Source of the DNA: JBPOFY01 sp049889815
GTDB taxonomy: Bacteria > Verrucomicrobiota > Verrucomicrobiia > Opitutales > Coraliomargaritaceae
Assembly: GCA_049889815.1 (NCBI GenBank)
Contig: JBMHCR010000025.1
Coordinates: 17,977 to 81,976 of the forward strand
Direction: 5' to 3'
DNA length: 64,000 nt
Below the pieces are notes generated by a model. It ran no database searches and was not told the DNA's origin. It saw only the letters and a list, made by a program, of their open reading frames with translations. Positions 9,393 to 16,986 of this stretch are shown here, in pieces. Within the stretch, counting starts at the first letter, position 1; each line of letters begins with the position of its first letter. Made by a program: the position numbers and the translations under genes.

Positions 9393-10451
9393 ATGAATTC
9401 TCGAAAGACAGTTCTCAGCACGCTCACAGCGCTCGCGCTCACACAACTCCTAGTGCAAGCGGACACCGTACTCACCACCGATGGCGCTCGCCTGACAGGT
9501 ACAATATCCTTGATCGACGCAGGTGTCATCCACCTAGAGACCAGCTACGCAGGCACACTCGAGATCCAGCAACGACTCGTGGAGTCTTTCCAGACCGATG
9601 AGCCGATCTTCGTGCGTCTCGCCAGTGGCACTACCCTATCAGGTCGGGTGCAGAGCTCTACAAATGCCACACTAAAAATTCAGTCCGAAGACGGCGCGCT
9701 GGAAACCGATATAAGCAAGGTAAAAGCCTCCTGGAATCCATCCAGCGAGGACCCGGCGATTATCGTTCAGCGCGAGGCGGCAGAAGCACTCAGGCGTAAT
9801 TGGAAGTTTAGAGGGGGGATCGATCTCCTTGGCAAAGACGGTAATACCAAAGAGTTCAGTCTCGGTGTGAAGTTTGAAGCCAAGCTCGCCAGCCCGAACA
9901 ACGAACTCGCCCTTTTCGGTGACTATGAAAATCGCGAGAAAAACGGCGATCAAACTGAAGACCGTATTAAAGGCGGCGCCTCTTACGAATCCTTCTTTCA
10001 TCAAAGCTTTGGCTGGTATGTCCGCGCCGAGTTAGAGCAGGACGTGATCGATAAAATCGACCTGCGTTCGACATCGGGCGCCGGCCTCTCCTTCCGTGTC
10101 ATCAATACAAACAATCAGAAGCTCGTCGCACGCTCGGGTTCTGGCTATCGTTACACAGCCTACAGCGACGATACAGACAACGAAGCTTCCGCGACCCTAG
10201 ATTTCGGTTTGGCGCACGACTACCAGTTCACGAATCTCCTCTCCATGGAGAGCGACCTATTTTACGTCCCAAGCATTGACGATTTCGGCAACTACCGCGT
10301 CGTACACGACAGCGGCATCCTAATCCCGGTCGGCAAGGGCAAACAATGGATGCTGCGTGTCGGCATCAAAAACGAATACGAAAGCCAACCCGCCGCCGAG
10401 GAGAAACTCGATACCACCTACTACACCCGCATGATCTACGAGTGGGACTAG
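9393..10451 (+). CDS. DUF481 family outer-membrane protein
   Basis: 352 residues. Signal peptide at residues 1-23 (TVLSTLTALALTQLLVQA). A small N-terminal region resembling SH3-like or SPOR-adjacent repeats (VLTTDGARLTGTISLIDAG) is followed by a C-terminal half rich in alternating aromatic and charged beta-strands (GLAHDYQFTNLLSMESDLFYVP), ending ...RMIYEWD, as in DUF481 porin-like barrels. The substrate is unknown. The frame is open back to 9315 through the ilvB terminator, so I chose the ATG at 9393, which gives a proper signal peptide. Confidence 0.82.
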   Translation: MNSRKTVLSTLTALALTQLLVQADTVLTTDGARLTGTISLIDAGVIHLETSYAGTLEIQQRLVESFQTDEPIFVRLASGTTLSGRVQSSTNATLKIQSEDGALETDISKVKASWNPSSEDPAIIVQREAAEALRRNWKFRGGIDLLGKDGNTKEFSLGVKFEAKLASPNNELALFGDYENREKNGDQTEDRIKGGASYESFFHQSFGWYVRAELEQDVIDKIDLRSTSGAGLSFRVINTNNQKLVARSGSGYRYTAYSDDTDNEASATLDFGLAHDYQFTNLLSMESDLFYVPSIDDFGNYRVVHDSGILIPVGKGKQWMLRVGIKNEYESQPAAEEKLDTTYYTRMIYEWD

Positions 10452-10891
10452 TCGGTTAGCACGAAGCCGCAAAGGCACCAAGTAGGGTTTTTGACAGGAT
10501 GATTTTTCTGTAGGAGAGGGTTTATCCCTCGACCCATGAGTGCTTTGAAAACCTTAGGGCTAGGGATAACCACTGATGGACGCAGATAGACACTGAACTG
10601 TTTATTTCCTCTCCGTGACAAGTGCCTCAGTGTGAGACAATTTAAGTCCAGAAGCACACGGAGGTTGTGGAACAAGCACACCTCTACTACCGACGACCTA
10701 TTGCCAATGATTACGATGCTAACGCACGAAATTACGAACCCTATAAAATTAAGTGCATATCAGCCCCAAAAAGGATGATAAAGCATTGGAAAAATTCAAA
10801 ATATGATTTTTAAATCCAAGTGATAGCCAAAAACAGGGATATAAAGCCGCTGTTCAAGGGATACGTTCTGCAAAGAAATTGAAAAAACACC
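10452..10891. other. Gene-free stretch with degenerate repeat-like sequence
   Basis: 440 bases without a credible gene. It contains a segment at 10570-10593 related to a copy at 35391-35418 (17 of 24 positions alike). The rest is AT-rich, with no clear terminator or promoter. Short open frames here have no protein-like composition. Confidence 0.5.
10570..10593 (+). repeat. Copy 1 of degenerate intergenic repeat (CCACNGATGNACG type)
   Basis: Shares 17 of 24 positions with 35391-35418, both starting CCAC and containing GATG and ACG at the same spacing. Both copies lie in gene-free DNA. Two diverged copies are weak evidence alone. Confidence 0.45.
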
Positions 10892-11338
10892 ATGAACCAA
10901 GTAAGGAGACTACTATCGTTGGTCACTATGTGCGCTGTCGCCACACTGCTAAATGGATGCCTAGAGCAGCGAGGTGGCGGCATTTCCAACGTTACAATAG
11001 GAGCCGTTTCAAAGACTTATGCATACGGATGGTCAGAAGAGGAATTGCGCTTCATTATCTTCTCGGACATCGGAGGCGTTGCTTCGGGTGGATCAAGCTG
11101 GAATGGTTATATTAGCTCTAAAGATGGCACGACTGTAAACTATCGAGCTGATCCCGATGGGGTCGACATCAATGGAACTAAGCATAACTTCAAAAACGGC
11201 AGGGTCTTTCTAGTTGCGACGAAGAGCGAGACTATAATTGTCGAACAACTCGACATTCCTGTCGGTGCGACACACTATAAAGAGGAACTCGATTCGATAC
11301 AACGACGAAAGGAAATTAGAGACTTCCTGAGCGACTAG
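10892..11338 (+). CDS. Small putative lipoprotein, function unknown
   Basis: 148 residues. The N-terminus MNQVRRLLSLVTMCAVATLLNGC has a charged start, a hydrophobic core and a lipobox-like LLNGC, with Cys at residue 23. The remainder is a small soluble domain with glycine- and serine-rich strands (GGVASGGSSWNGYIS) and a charged C-terminal helix. I do not recognise a family. The codon use is AT-richer than in neighbouring genes, and it sits between repeat-bearing DNA and a convergent, also AT-rich sulfatase, so acquisition by transfer is possible. Another frame overlaps the first half but lacks a signal sequence. Confidence 0.6.
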   Translation: MNQVRRLLSLVTMCAVATLLNGCLEQRGGGISNVTIGAVSKTYAYGWSEEELRFIIFSDIGGVASGGSSWNGYISSKDGTTVNYRADPDGVDINGTKHNFKNGRVFLVATKSETIIVEQLDIPVGATHYKEELDSIQRRKEIRDFLSD

Positions 11339-11445
11339 CAAAACCTAGGCTCCGCAGGCCGAACTAGTCGTCCCTCACAACTTCAGAGCTCCGTCCCTTT
11401 AGTCATGGGCACTCTTACTCACGTGTCGATGACGATGCGAGCGCA

Positions 11446-13101
11446 CTACATCTTTTTCCTACCATTACGCATTTCTCGTTTCCACTCTGCTGGCATTTCT
11501 GAAACATCACCATCATCCTGATAGTAGCCTTGAAGCCAATACAGTTTCTTCTTCATCGCACTTACCAAGTCAGCTGCTGCATCATTTTCGTAGATATTAA
11601 CCAATTCATCAGGATCGTTTTTTAAATCATAGAGTTCCCATTCATCGAATTGGTAAAAGTGTATTAGCTTGTAGCGTCCTGTTCGAATTCCGTAATGGCG
11701 GGGCACACGATGTACACTTGGGTATTCATAGTAGTGATAATAAATGCTATCTCGCCAATTCTGTGGAGTTTCTCCTTTGAGTAAGGGCAGCAGGGAAAGG
11801 CCCTGCATATCAACCGGTATCCTCGCACCAGCTATATCCAAAAATGTTTCAGCATAATCAATATTTTGAATCATTTTGCCAGTGCGAGTTCCTGGTTTAG
11901 TTACCCCAGGCCAGCTCACAATAAACGGCATCTTCATCGACTCGTCATACATCCAACGTTTATCGAACCAGCCATGTTCACCTATATAAAAACCTTGGTC
12001 AGAGCTATAAATGACGATGGTGTTATCCGCCAATCCAAGCTCATCGAGAGTAGCTCGTAACTTTCCAACACTTTCATCAACTCCTTTGACACAACGTAAA
12101 TAATTCTTCGCATAACGCTGAAACTTCCATCTTACCAAATCCTTGCCGGTTAACTTTGCTTTATGAAAAGCTGTGTCTTTGGGTCCAAAAGCAGCATGCC
12201 AAGCTTCCAATTGCTCAGGAATCATCCGTTTCATGTTGCGCCATGCCGACTTGTCCACCGGTTTATCCTTCCCATCATCTTGAAACTCAGGAGACAAATC
12301 GACGAACAAATCATAATTGATATCCATATGGCGGTCGATCTCCAACTCCTGGTGACGTGCAGGTGGTGCATTATCTTCCCAACGGTCGAATAATGTAGGG
12401 GGCTCGGGAATTTCAATGTCATCATACAGATCAAGGTGGCGCAGTGCCGGCATCCAATTACGATGTGGGGCTTTGTGCTGAACCATTAGCATAAAAGGTT
12501 TCTTATCGTCTCGCTTCTTTTTCAGCCACTCAATTGCCAAATCGGTCACCACATCAGTGCAATGCCCATCAATCCTCCTCGAGCCAACAGGAAAAATGAT
12601 ATTCGGGTTATAGTACAACCCCTGGCCAGGAAGCACTGCCCAATCATCAAATCCCTGCGGCGTTCCCTTTAAATGGCTTTTGCCATAAATAGCAGTTTGG
12701 TAACCTTCCTTCTGCAGTAACTTGGGAAAAGTCTGCTGCTCCCAGTCAAACGAATTCCCATTGTTCATGAAGCCATTTTTGTGGCTATGTTTGCCCGTCA
12801 TAATGACCGCCCGACTTGGCCCACAAATCGAATTGGTACAAAAACTATTCTGAAAAAGCATCCCCTGGCTCGCCAGCCTATCAATTTCAGGGGTAGGGTT
12901 CACCGATTTGAAAATGCCATCGTAAGCTCCAATCGCTTGCGGCGCATGATCATCTGAAAAGATAAAGAGGATATTAGGCCGTTTATCATTTCCATTTAAA
13001 CCATACACACAAAAGAAAATGCTAATTAGGATATAATACATAGGCTTTTTCACAGTCCATATAACAGAATAGCGTCGTTTCAATAAGTCCATCGGGTACA
13101 T
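11446..13101 (-). CDS. Secreted sulfatase, Cys type
   Basis: 551 residues. It hydrolyses sulfate esters, probably from sulfated polysaccharides, outside the cytoplasm. RPNILFIFSDDH (metal-ligand Asp pair, residues 50-51) opens the sulfatase domain. C-G-P-S-R at 93-97 is the signature in which the Cys is converted to formylglycine by a maturase. GVDESVGKLRATLDELGLADNT and YSSDQGFYIGEHGW supply later conserved features. Two starts are possible: 13101, or 13041 (MYYILISIFFCVYGLNG), which gives a more typical signal peptide. No maturase or transporter is nearby. Codon use is visibly AT-richer than in lpxB next door. Confidence 0.92.
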   Translation of the reverse strand: MYPMDLLKRRYSVIWTVKKPMYYILISIFFCVYGLNGNDKRPNILFIFSDDHAPQAIGAYDGIFKSVNPTPEIDRLASQGMLFQNSFCTNSICGPSRAVIMTGKHSHKNGFMNNGNSFDWEQQTFPKLLQKEGYQTAIYGKSHLKGTPQGFDDWAVLPGQGLYYNPNIIFPVGSRRIDGHCTDVVTDLAIEWLKKKRDDKKPFMLMVQHKAPHRNWMPALRHLDLYDDIEIPEPPTLFDRWEDNAPPARHQELEIDRHMDINYDLFVDLSPEFQDDGKDKPVDKSAWRNMKRMIPEQLEAWHAAFGPKDTAFHKAKLTGKDLVRWKFQRYAKNYLRCVKGVDESVGKLRATLDELGLADNTIVIYSSDQGFYIGEHGWFDKRWMYDESMKMPFIVSWPGVTKPGTRTGKMIQNIDYAETFLDIAGARIPVDMQGLSLLPLLKGETPQNWRDSIYYHYYEYPSVHRVPRHYGIRTGRYKLIHFYQFDEWELYDLKNDPDELVNIYENDAAADLVSAMKKKLYWLQGYYQDDGDVSEMPAEWKREMRNGRKKM

Positions 13102-13110
13102 TTTAAGCCG

Positions 13111-14286
13111 TCACTCCATCGCAGCAAGCAACCAGTCGGCGGCGGTAAGACCGCTCTTTGTTTGTAGGTGTTGATGAAGTTCGGCGGCTCCTTCTTCAGC
13201 TGTCTTGCCAGCTTCGGGAGTGATCGAGCGTAGGAGCTCCTTCGCCAAGGCTTTCGGTGTTGCAGCGCCTTGGATCAATTCGGGATTTAGGGGACGCTTA
13301 AGCAAGAGGTTCGAAATACCGATGTAGTCGATCTTTACGAGTAAGCGGCCGAGATGGTAACTGAGTGGATTGAGGCGATAAGTGATCGCGCCGGGGATGC
13401 CGGACATGGCGACGGCCAGCGACATGGTTCCAGAGCTCATCAAGACGGCGCTGGCAGGAAGCGTCCTATTATTATTCGGAACAAACTCAATACTGTCTCT
13501 ACAATCCGAGTACCTAGCTAGGATCGTTTCTAGCTGTGATAGGATTTGCTGACTCGGATACACCACCCTCGCCTTCAGGTCGACTTTCGTTTTGCGCGCC
13601 TCGATAAAACTTTTCAGCAGTAGAGGAAAGATGCGTCCCACTGCTGTGGTGCGACTGCCAGGCAGAAGTAAAACCGGAGCAGTGGCATTATAAACAAAGG
13701 GATGTGTATGATCTTCGCGCACGAAGGGGTGCCCAACAAACTCGGTCTTCAATAAAGTATCTGCGAAGCACCCAACTTCAAAGGGGAAGATCACGCCGAG
13801 CTGATCAATGAGCTCTGCCATTTTGAAGCGGCGTTTGGCTTTCCACGCCCACACCTGTGGTCCGATGTAATAGCTCAGGCCAATGGAGCCCCCACCTTTT
13901 TTACTCAAACCCCGCTTGGCAAGCTCAGCAGCTAGACGGAGATTGAAACCAGGATAATCGACAAAGCAGACGTGCTTGGGTTGATAATGCTCGATCCATT
14001 CGAGCGTGCGCTCAAACAGGGATTTAAAGAACCCGTAGTGGCGCACCACTTCGATGAAGCCGATGATCGACACGGCATTTAAATCGTAGAGTAGTTGCGC
14101 GCCTGCGTCCTGTAGCTTGCCACCTCCCAAACAAGCAACTTTCAGATTCGGTTGCCGCGCACGCATATCGTCCAGCATCAAGGCGGCATGCTCGTCGCCC
14201 GAATGCTCGCCCGCGACGATCAAAAGATCAGGCTGACCGTCGACAGGGGCGGCAAACTCAGCCGGTACTGGAGCTTGGTTGGCCAC
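13111..14286 (-). CDS. lpxB: Lipid-A-disaccharide synthase
   Basis: 391 residues. It joins UDP-diacylglucosamine and lipid X to form the lipid A disaccharide at the inner membrane. Evidence: LLIVAGEHSGDEHAA at the N-terminus, IGFIEVVRHYGFF, VDYPGFNLRLA, YYIGPQVWAWK and LLLPGSR, in the family order. It starts with GTG directly after the TAG of the upstream oxidoreductase, with no gap, so translation is coupled. The first 18 residues before LLIVAGE are a poorly conserved extension. It shows that the organism makes lipid A. Confidence 0.95.
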   Translation of the reverse strand: MANQAPVPAEFAAPVDGQPDLLIVAGEHSGDEHAALMLDDMRARQPNLKVACLGGGKLQDAGAQLLYDLNAVSIIGFIEVVRHYGFFKSLFERTLEWIEHYQPKHVCFVDYPGFNLRLAAELAKRGLSKKGGGSIGLSYYIGPQVWAWKAKRRFKMAELIDQLGVIFPFEVGCFADTLLKTEFVGHPFVREDHTHPFVYNATAPVLLLPGSRTTAVGRIFPLLLKSFIEARKTKVDLKARVVYPSQQILSQLETILARYSDCRDSIEFVPNNNRTLPASAVLMSSGTMSLAVAMSGIPGAITYRLNPLSYHLGRLLVKIDYIGISNLLLKRPLNPELIQGAATPKALAKELLRSITPEAGKTAEEGAAELHQHLQTKSGLTAADWLLAAME

Positions 14287-15213
14287 CTATCTCTTATGAA
14301 TCAACTCGGTGATTTGAATCGCAAGTTCGAGGGCTGACTTGCCCAACTCGGCGCCGACCTTAGGTTTACCAGTATTCTTCACCGCTTGAGCGAAGGACTC
14401 GAGTTCGAGCTTAAGCGGCTCGTCTTTCTCGATCGGGACTTCTTCGCGAATAAGCTCTAGGCCGTCTTTGCGGAGAAAGTGCCCACTCTGGTCCTGAAAG
14501 TCAATCGATAGATAGTTCTGCGGTTGAAAGACACGAATCTCACGGACCTTCTTCGTGCTCACGCGACTGGTGTTGATATTGGCGACGCAACCGTTCTCGA
14601 AGGTGATGCGCGCGTTGGCAATGTCTTCAGAGCCGGAAAGCACGTTCACCCCGACGGCATCAACACGCTCTATTGGCGAGCGCACCAATGCGAGGATCAC
14701 ACCAATATCATGGATCATAAGGTCGAGCACCACCCCGACTTCAGTGCCGCGCGGGTTGAAAGGCGCGAGTCGGTCTGCGGTGATAAACTTGGGTGCGGTG
14801 ACGGCATTTTCGAGAAAGCCCATAACGGGGTTGTAGTGCTCAATGTGACCGACCTGCACAATACAACCGTGATCCTTTGCAGCGGTCAGGATCTGCTCAG
14901 CTTCATCGAGACTGGTGCAGAGCGGTTTTTCAATCAGGAGATGGCAACCACCCTCAAGCAGCGGAACGGCGACTTCGCAGTGCTTATCGGTGGGCACCAC
15001 CACGCTTACGGCATCGCAGTCGGCAGCAAGCTCGGCAGCCGTCTTGTAGCGTTTACAGGCATATTTTTCGCAGATTTCAGCAGCACGGGTATCATCCGCC
15101 TCAACAATACCGACGAGTTCACAGCTATCGAGGGCGGCATAAATGCGCGCATGGTGTTGGCCTAGATATCCAGTCCCCACCACACCACAGCGAATTTTCG
15201 TGTTTTCCGACAT
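14287..15213 (-). CDS. Gfo/Idh/MocA oxidoreductase coupled to lpxB (GnnA-like candidate)
   Basis: 308 residues from the ATG at 15213 (MSENTKIRCGVVG); the frame also allows starts at 15231 and 15255, but these add only a non-conserved leader. N-terminal Rossmann fold with GVVGTGYLGQHHARIY, then EKPLCTSLDEA with the conserved Lys of the family. It ends at the base before the lpxB start. In Acidithiobacillus the Gfo/Idh enzyme GnnA oxidises UDP-GlcNAc for the diamino form of lipid A and is encoded near lpxA/lpxB. Fusion of context and family suggests a similar lipid A role here, but the aminotransferase GnnB is not in the window. Confidence 0.8.
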   Translation of the reverse strand: MSENTKIRCGVVGTGYLGQHHARIYAALDSCELVGIVEADDTRAAEICEKYACKRYKTAAELAADCDAVSVVVPTDKHCEVAVPLLEGGCHLLIEKPLCTSLDEAEQILTAAKDHGCIVQVGHIEHYNPVMGFLENAVTAPKFITADRLAPFNPRGTEVGVVLDLMIHDIGVILALVRSPIERVDAVGVNVLSGSEDIANARITFENGCVANINTSRVSTKKVREIRVFQPQNYLSIDFQDQSGHFLRKDGLELIREEVPIEKDEPLKLELESFAQAVKNTGKPKVGAELGKSALELAIQITELIHKR

Positions 15214-15435
15214 CCGACTATTAAGGTGCATGGCCACCGAATTGACAAGGCGCATCTTGGAAACTGCTGTTGAAGATCAGAAAACTCTGAACATCGCGCA
15301 CCTGCCTTTCGAAGGGAACACTCAAAAACCAATCGGGTAAAGCAAGGTGAATCACCCCACTTTGAGCACTCAAAATAGCCCTCAAAATACCATCGACGCA
15401 GGAATCAGAAGCCTATAATCTACGCCAATTTACGT

Positions 15436-15972
15436 ATGGAGAAATCTGCACCAGAACAGGGGCTGCCTCACCTAACGCCATCCATGCAACGTCTGCATGC
15501 TTATTGGCGCATGCCTTACATTCTAGCACCGAAAAACCCGGATGAAGGTGGCAATCCATTCACACGTATTCCAAACAGCGGTGACGACCAAAAGGAATAT
15601 ATTCTCTATCGAGGAAAGTTAAACTACATCGTGATGAACCGCTTTCCTTATAATGCGGGGCATCTACTCGTGATTCCGTTCCGCGAAGTGCCGGCGCTAG
15701 ATCAGCTGACTACCGAGGAGCGCCACGAGCTGATGGATCTCATTGTGGAAGCGCAAAACATCCTCAATCGCGCACTGCATCCGGATGGATTCAACACCGG
15801 TTTCAATTTTGGCGAAGCAGGCGGCGCGGGTATCCCCAACCACTTACACTGTCACGTCGTACCTCGCTGGAATGGCGACACCAATTTCATGCCGGTGATC
15901 GGAAACACACGGGTGATCCCCGACTCTATGGACGCGATGTGGAGGCGTCTGTATGATTGCGTGAACGTCTGA
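15436..15972 (+). CDS. HIT family hydrolase or nucleotidyltransferase (Ap4A-type)
   Basis: 178 residues. Contains the histidine triad HLHCHVV (HxHxHxx) with a preceding NHL, plus the upstream substrate loop FPYNAGHLLVIPFREV. HIT proteins of this longer type act on dinucleoside polyphosphates or adenylyl-nucleotides in the cytoplasm. No export signal. It heads a + strand run, 43 bases before phoH. The exact substrate cannot be read from the sequence. Confidence 0.88.
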   Translation: MEKSAPEQGLPHLTPSMQRLHAYWRMPYILAPKNPDEGGNPFTRIPNSGDDQKEYILYRGKLNYIVMNRFPYNAGHLLVIPFREVPALDQLTTEERHELMDLIVEAQNILNRALHPDGFNTGFNFGEAGGAGIPNHLHCHVVPRWNGDTNFMPVIGNTRVIPDSMDAMWRRLYDCVNV

Positions 15973-16015
15973 ACCGTTTACGCGTCCAACTTAAAACGAC
16001 CGTTACAGGAATTCT

Positions 16016-16969
16016 ATGCCTTCAGAGACACTCCATTTTCCCAATGCTCGCCAACTAAGCCAGCTATATGCTGACGATGTGCGCAACTTGGAAGAAGTCG
16101 AACGCTTGCTCGATGTGAAACTCGCAACCCGTGACGACTGGCTAAGCCTCGAAGGAGACGACGCAAGCATCGCTCAAGCAAAGGCGGTCTTCGAACTGCT
16201 TGATGCTGGTCGCCAGCAGGGCATTCGTCTACGCAGTTCAGACTTTCACCACACTTTGCGCGCCGTAGCCCAAGGCAAGGCGGACGAACTCGGCGAGCTC
16301 TACTCCAATCCGTTGGTGATCAAATTAAAGCGCATGAGCGTGATCCCAAAGACACTCAACCAAAAGCGTTACCTTCAGTGCATCACCAAGAATCCAATCA
16401 CGTTCGGCATCGGCCCTGCAGGAACCGGTAAGACCTTCCTCGCGATGGCTATGGCACTCAAGGAGCTCATGAACGGCACCGTCGACCGCATCATTCTGAC
16501 TCGTCCTGCAGTGGAAGCCGGTGAGGCGCTGGGCTTTCTTCCCGGCGAACTACAAGAAAAGATTTTACCCTACCTCACCCCGCTCTACGACGCGATGAAC
16601 GACATGATCGGCAAGGAGCAAACCCTGCAACTGGTTGAGAAAGGCATTGTTGAAATCGCCCCACTCGCCTACATGCGCGGCCGTACACTTGCCAATGCCT
16701 TCGTGGTACTCGACGAAGCGCAAAACACCACCCACGAACAGATGATGATGTTTCTCACCCGCCTCGGCGATGGCAGCCGTATGGTGATCACTGGCGACAT
16801 CACCCAGATCGATTTACCACGCGCAAAACAATCCGGGCTCAAAGAAGCCACGCGTATCCTCCGCAACATCCCAGGACTCGCCCAGTTTACTTTCGATGGA
16901 AACGACGTTGTTCGGCACCCGCTGGTGCAAAGCATCATCAATGCATACGCTCAGCGCACACCGGAATAA
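16016..16969 (+). CDS. phoH: PhoH-family ATPase
   Basis: 317 residues. An N-terminal small domain leads into the PhoH core: Walker A GPAGTGKT at residues 133-140 and Walker B VVLDEAQN at about 230-237, with TRPAVEAGEALGFLPG between. PhoH (YbeZ) proteins are RNA-linked ATPases that act together with YbeY. Here ybeY follows two genes on, with the HD phosphohydrolase between, as in many bacteria. The start has an AGGA upstream (16007 region) at reasonable spacing. Length matches the family. Confidence 0.95.
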   Translation: MPSETLHFPNARQLSQLYADDVRNLEEVERLLDVKLATRDDWLSLEGDDASIAQAKAVFELLDAGRQQGIRLRSSDFHHTLRAVAQGKADELGELYSNPLVIKLKRMSVIPKTLNQKRYLQCITKNPITFGIGPAGTGKTFLAMAMALKELMNGTVDRIILTRPAVEAGEALGFLPGELQEKILPYLTPLYDAMNDMIGKEQTLQLVEKGIVEIAPLAYMRGRTLANAFVVLDEAQNTTHEQMMMFLTRLGDGSRMVITGDITQIDLPRAKQSGLKEATRILRNIPGLAQFTFDGNDVVRHPLVQSIINAYAQRTPE

Positions 16970-16986
16970 ACCAACCTTTTTTAGTT

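Noticed and set aside
14524..15165. About 213-residue plus-strand frame antisense to the Gfo/Idh gene
   Set aside because: Shadow of a well-supported minus-strand gene.
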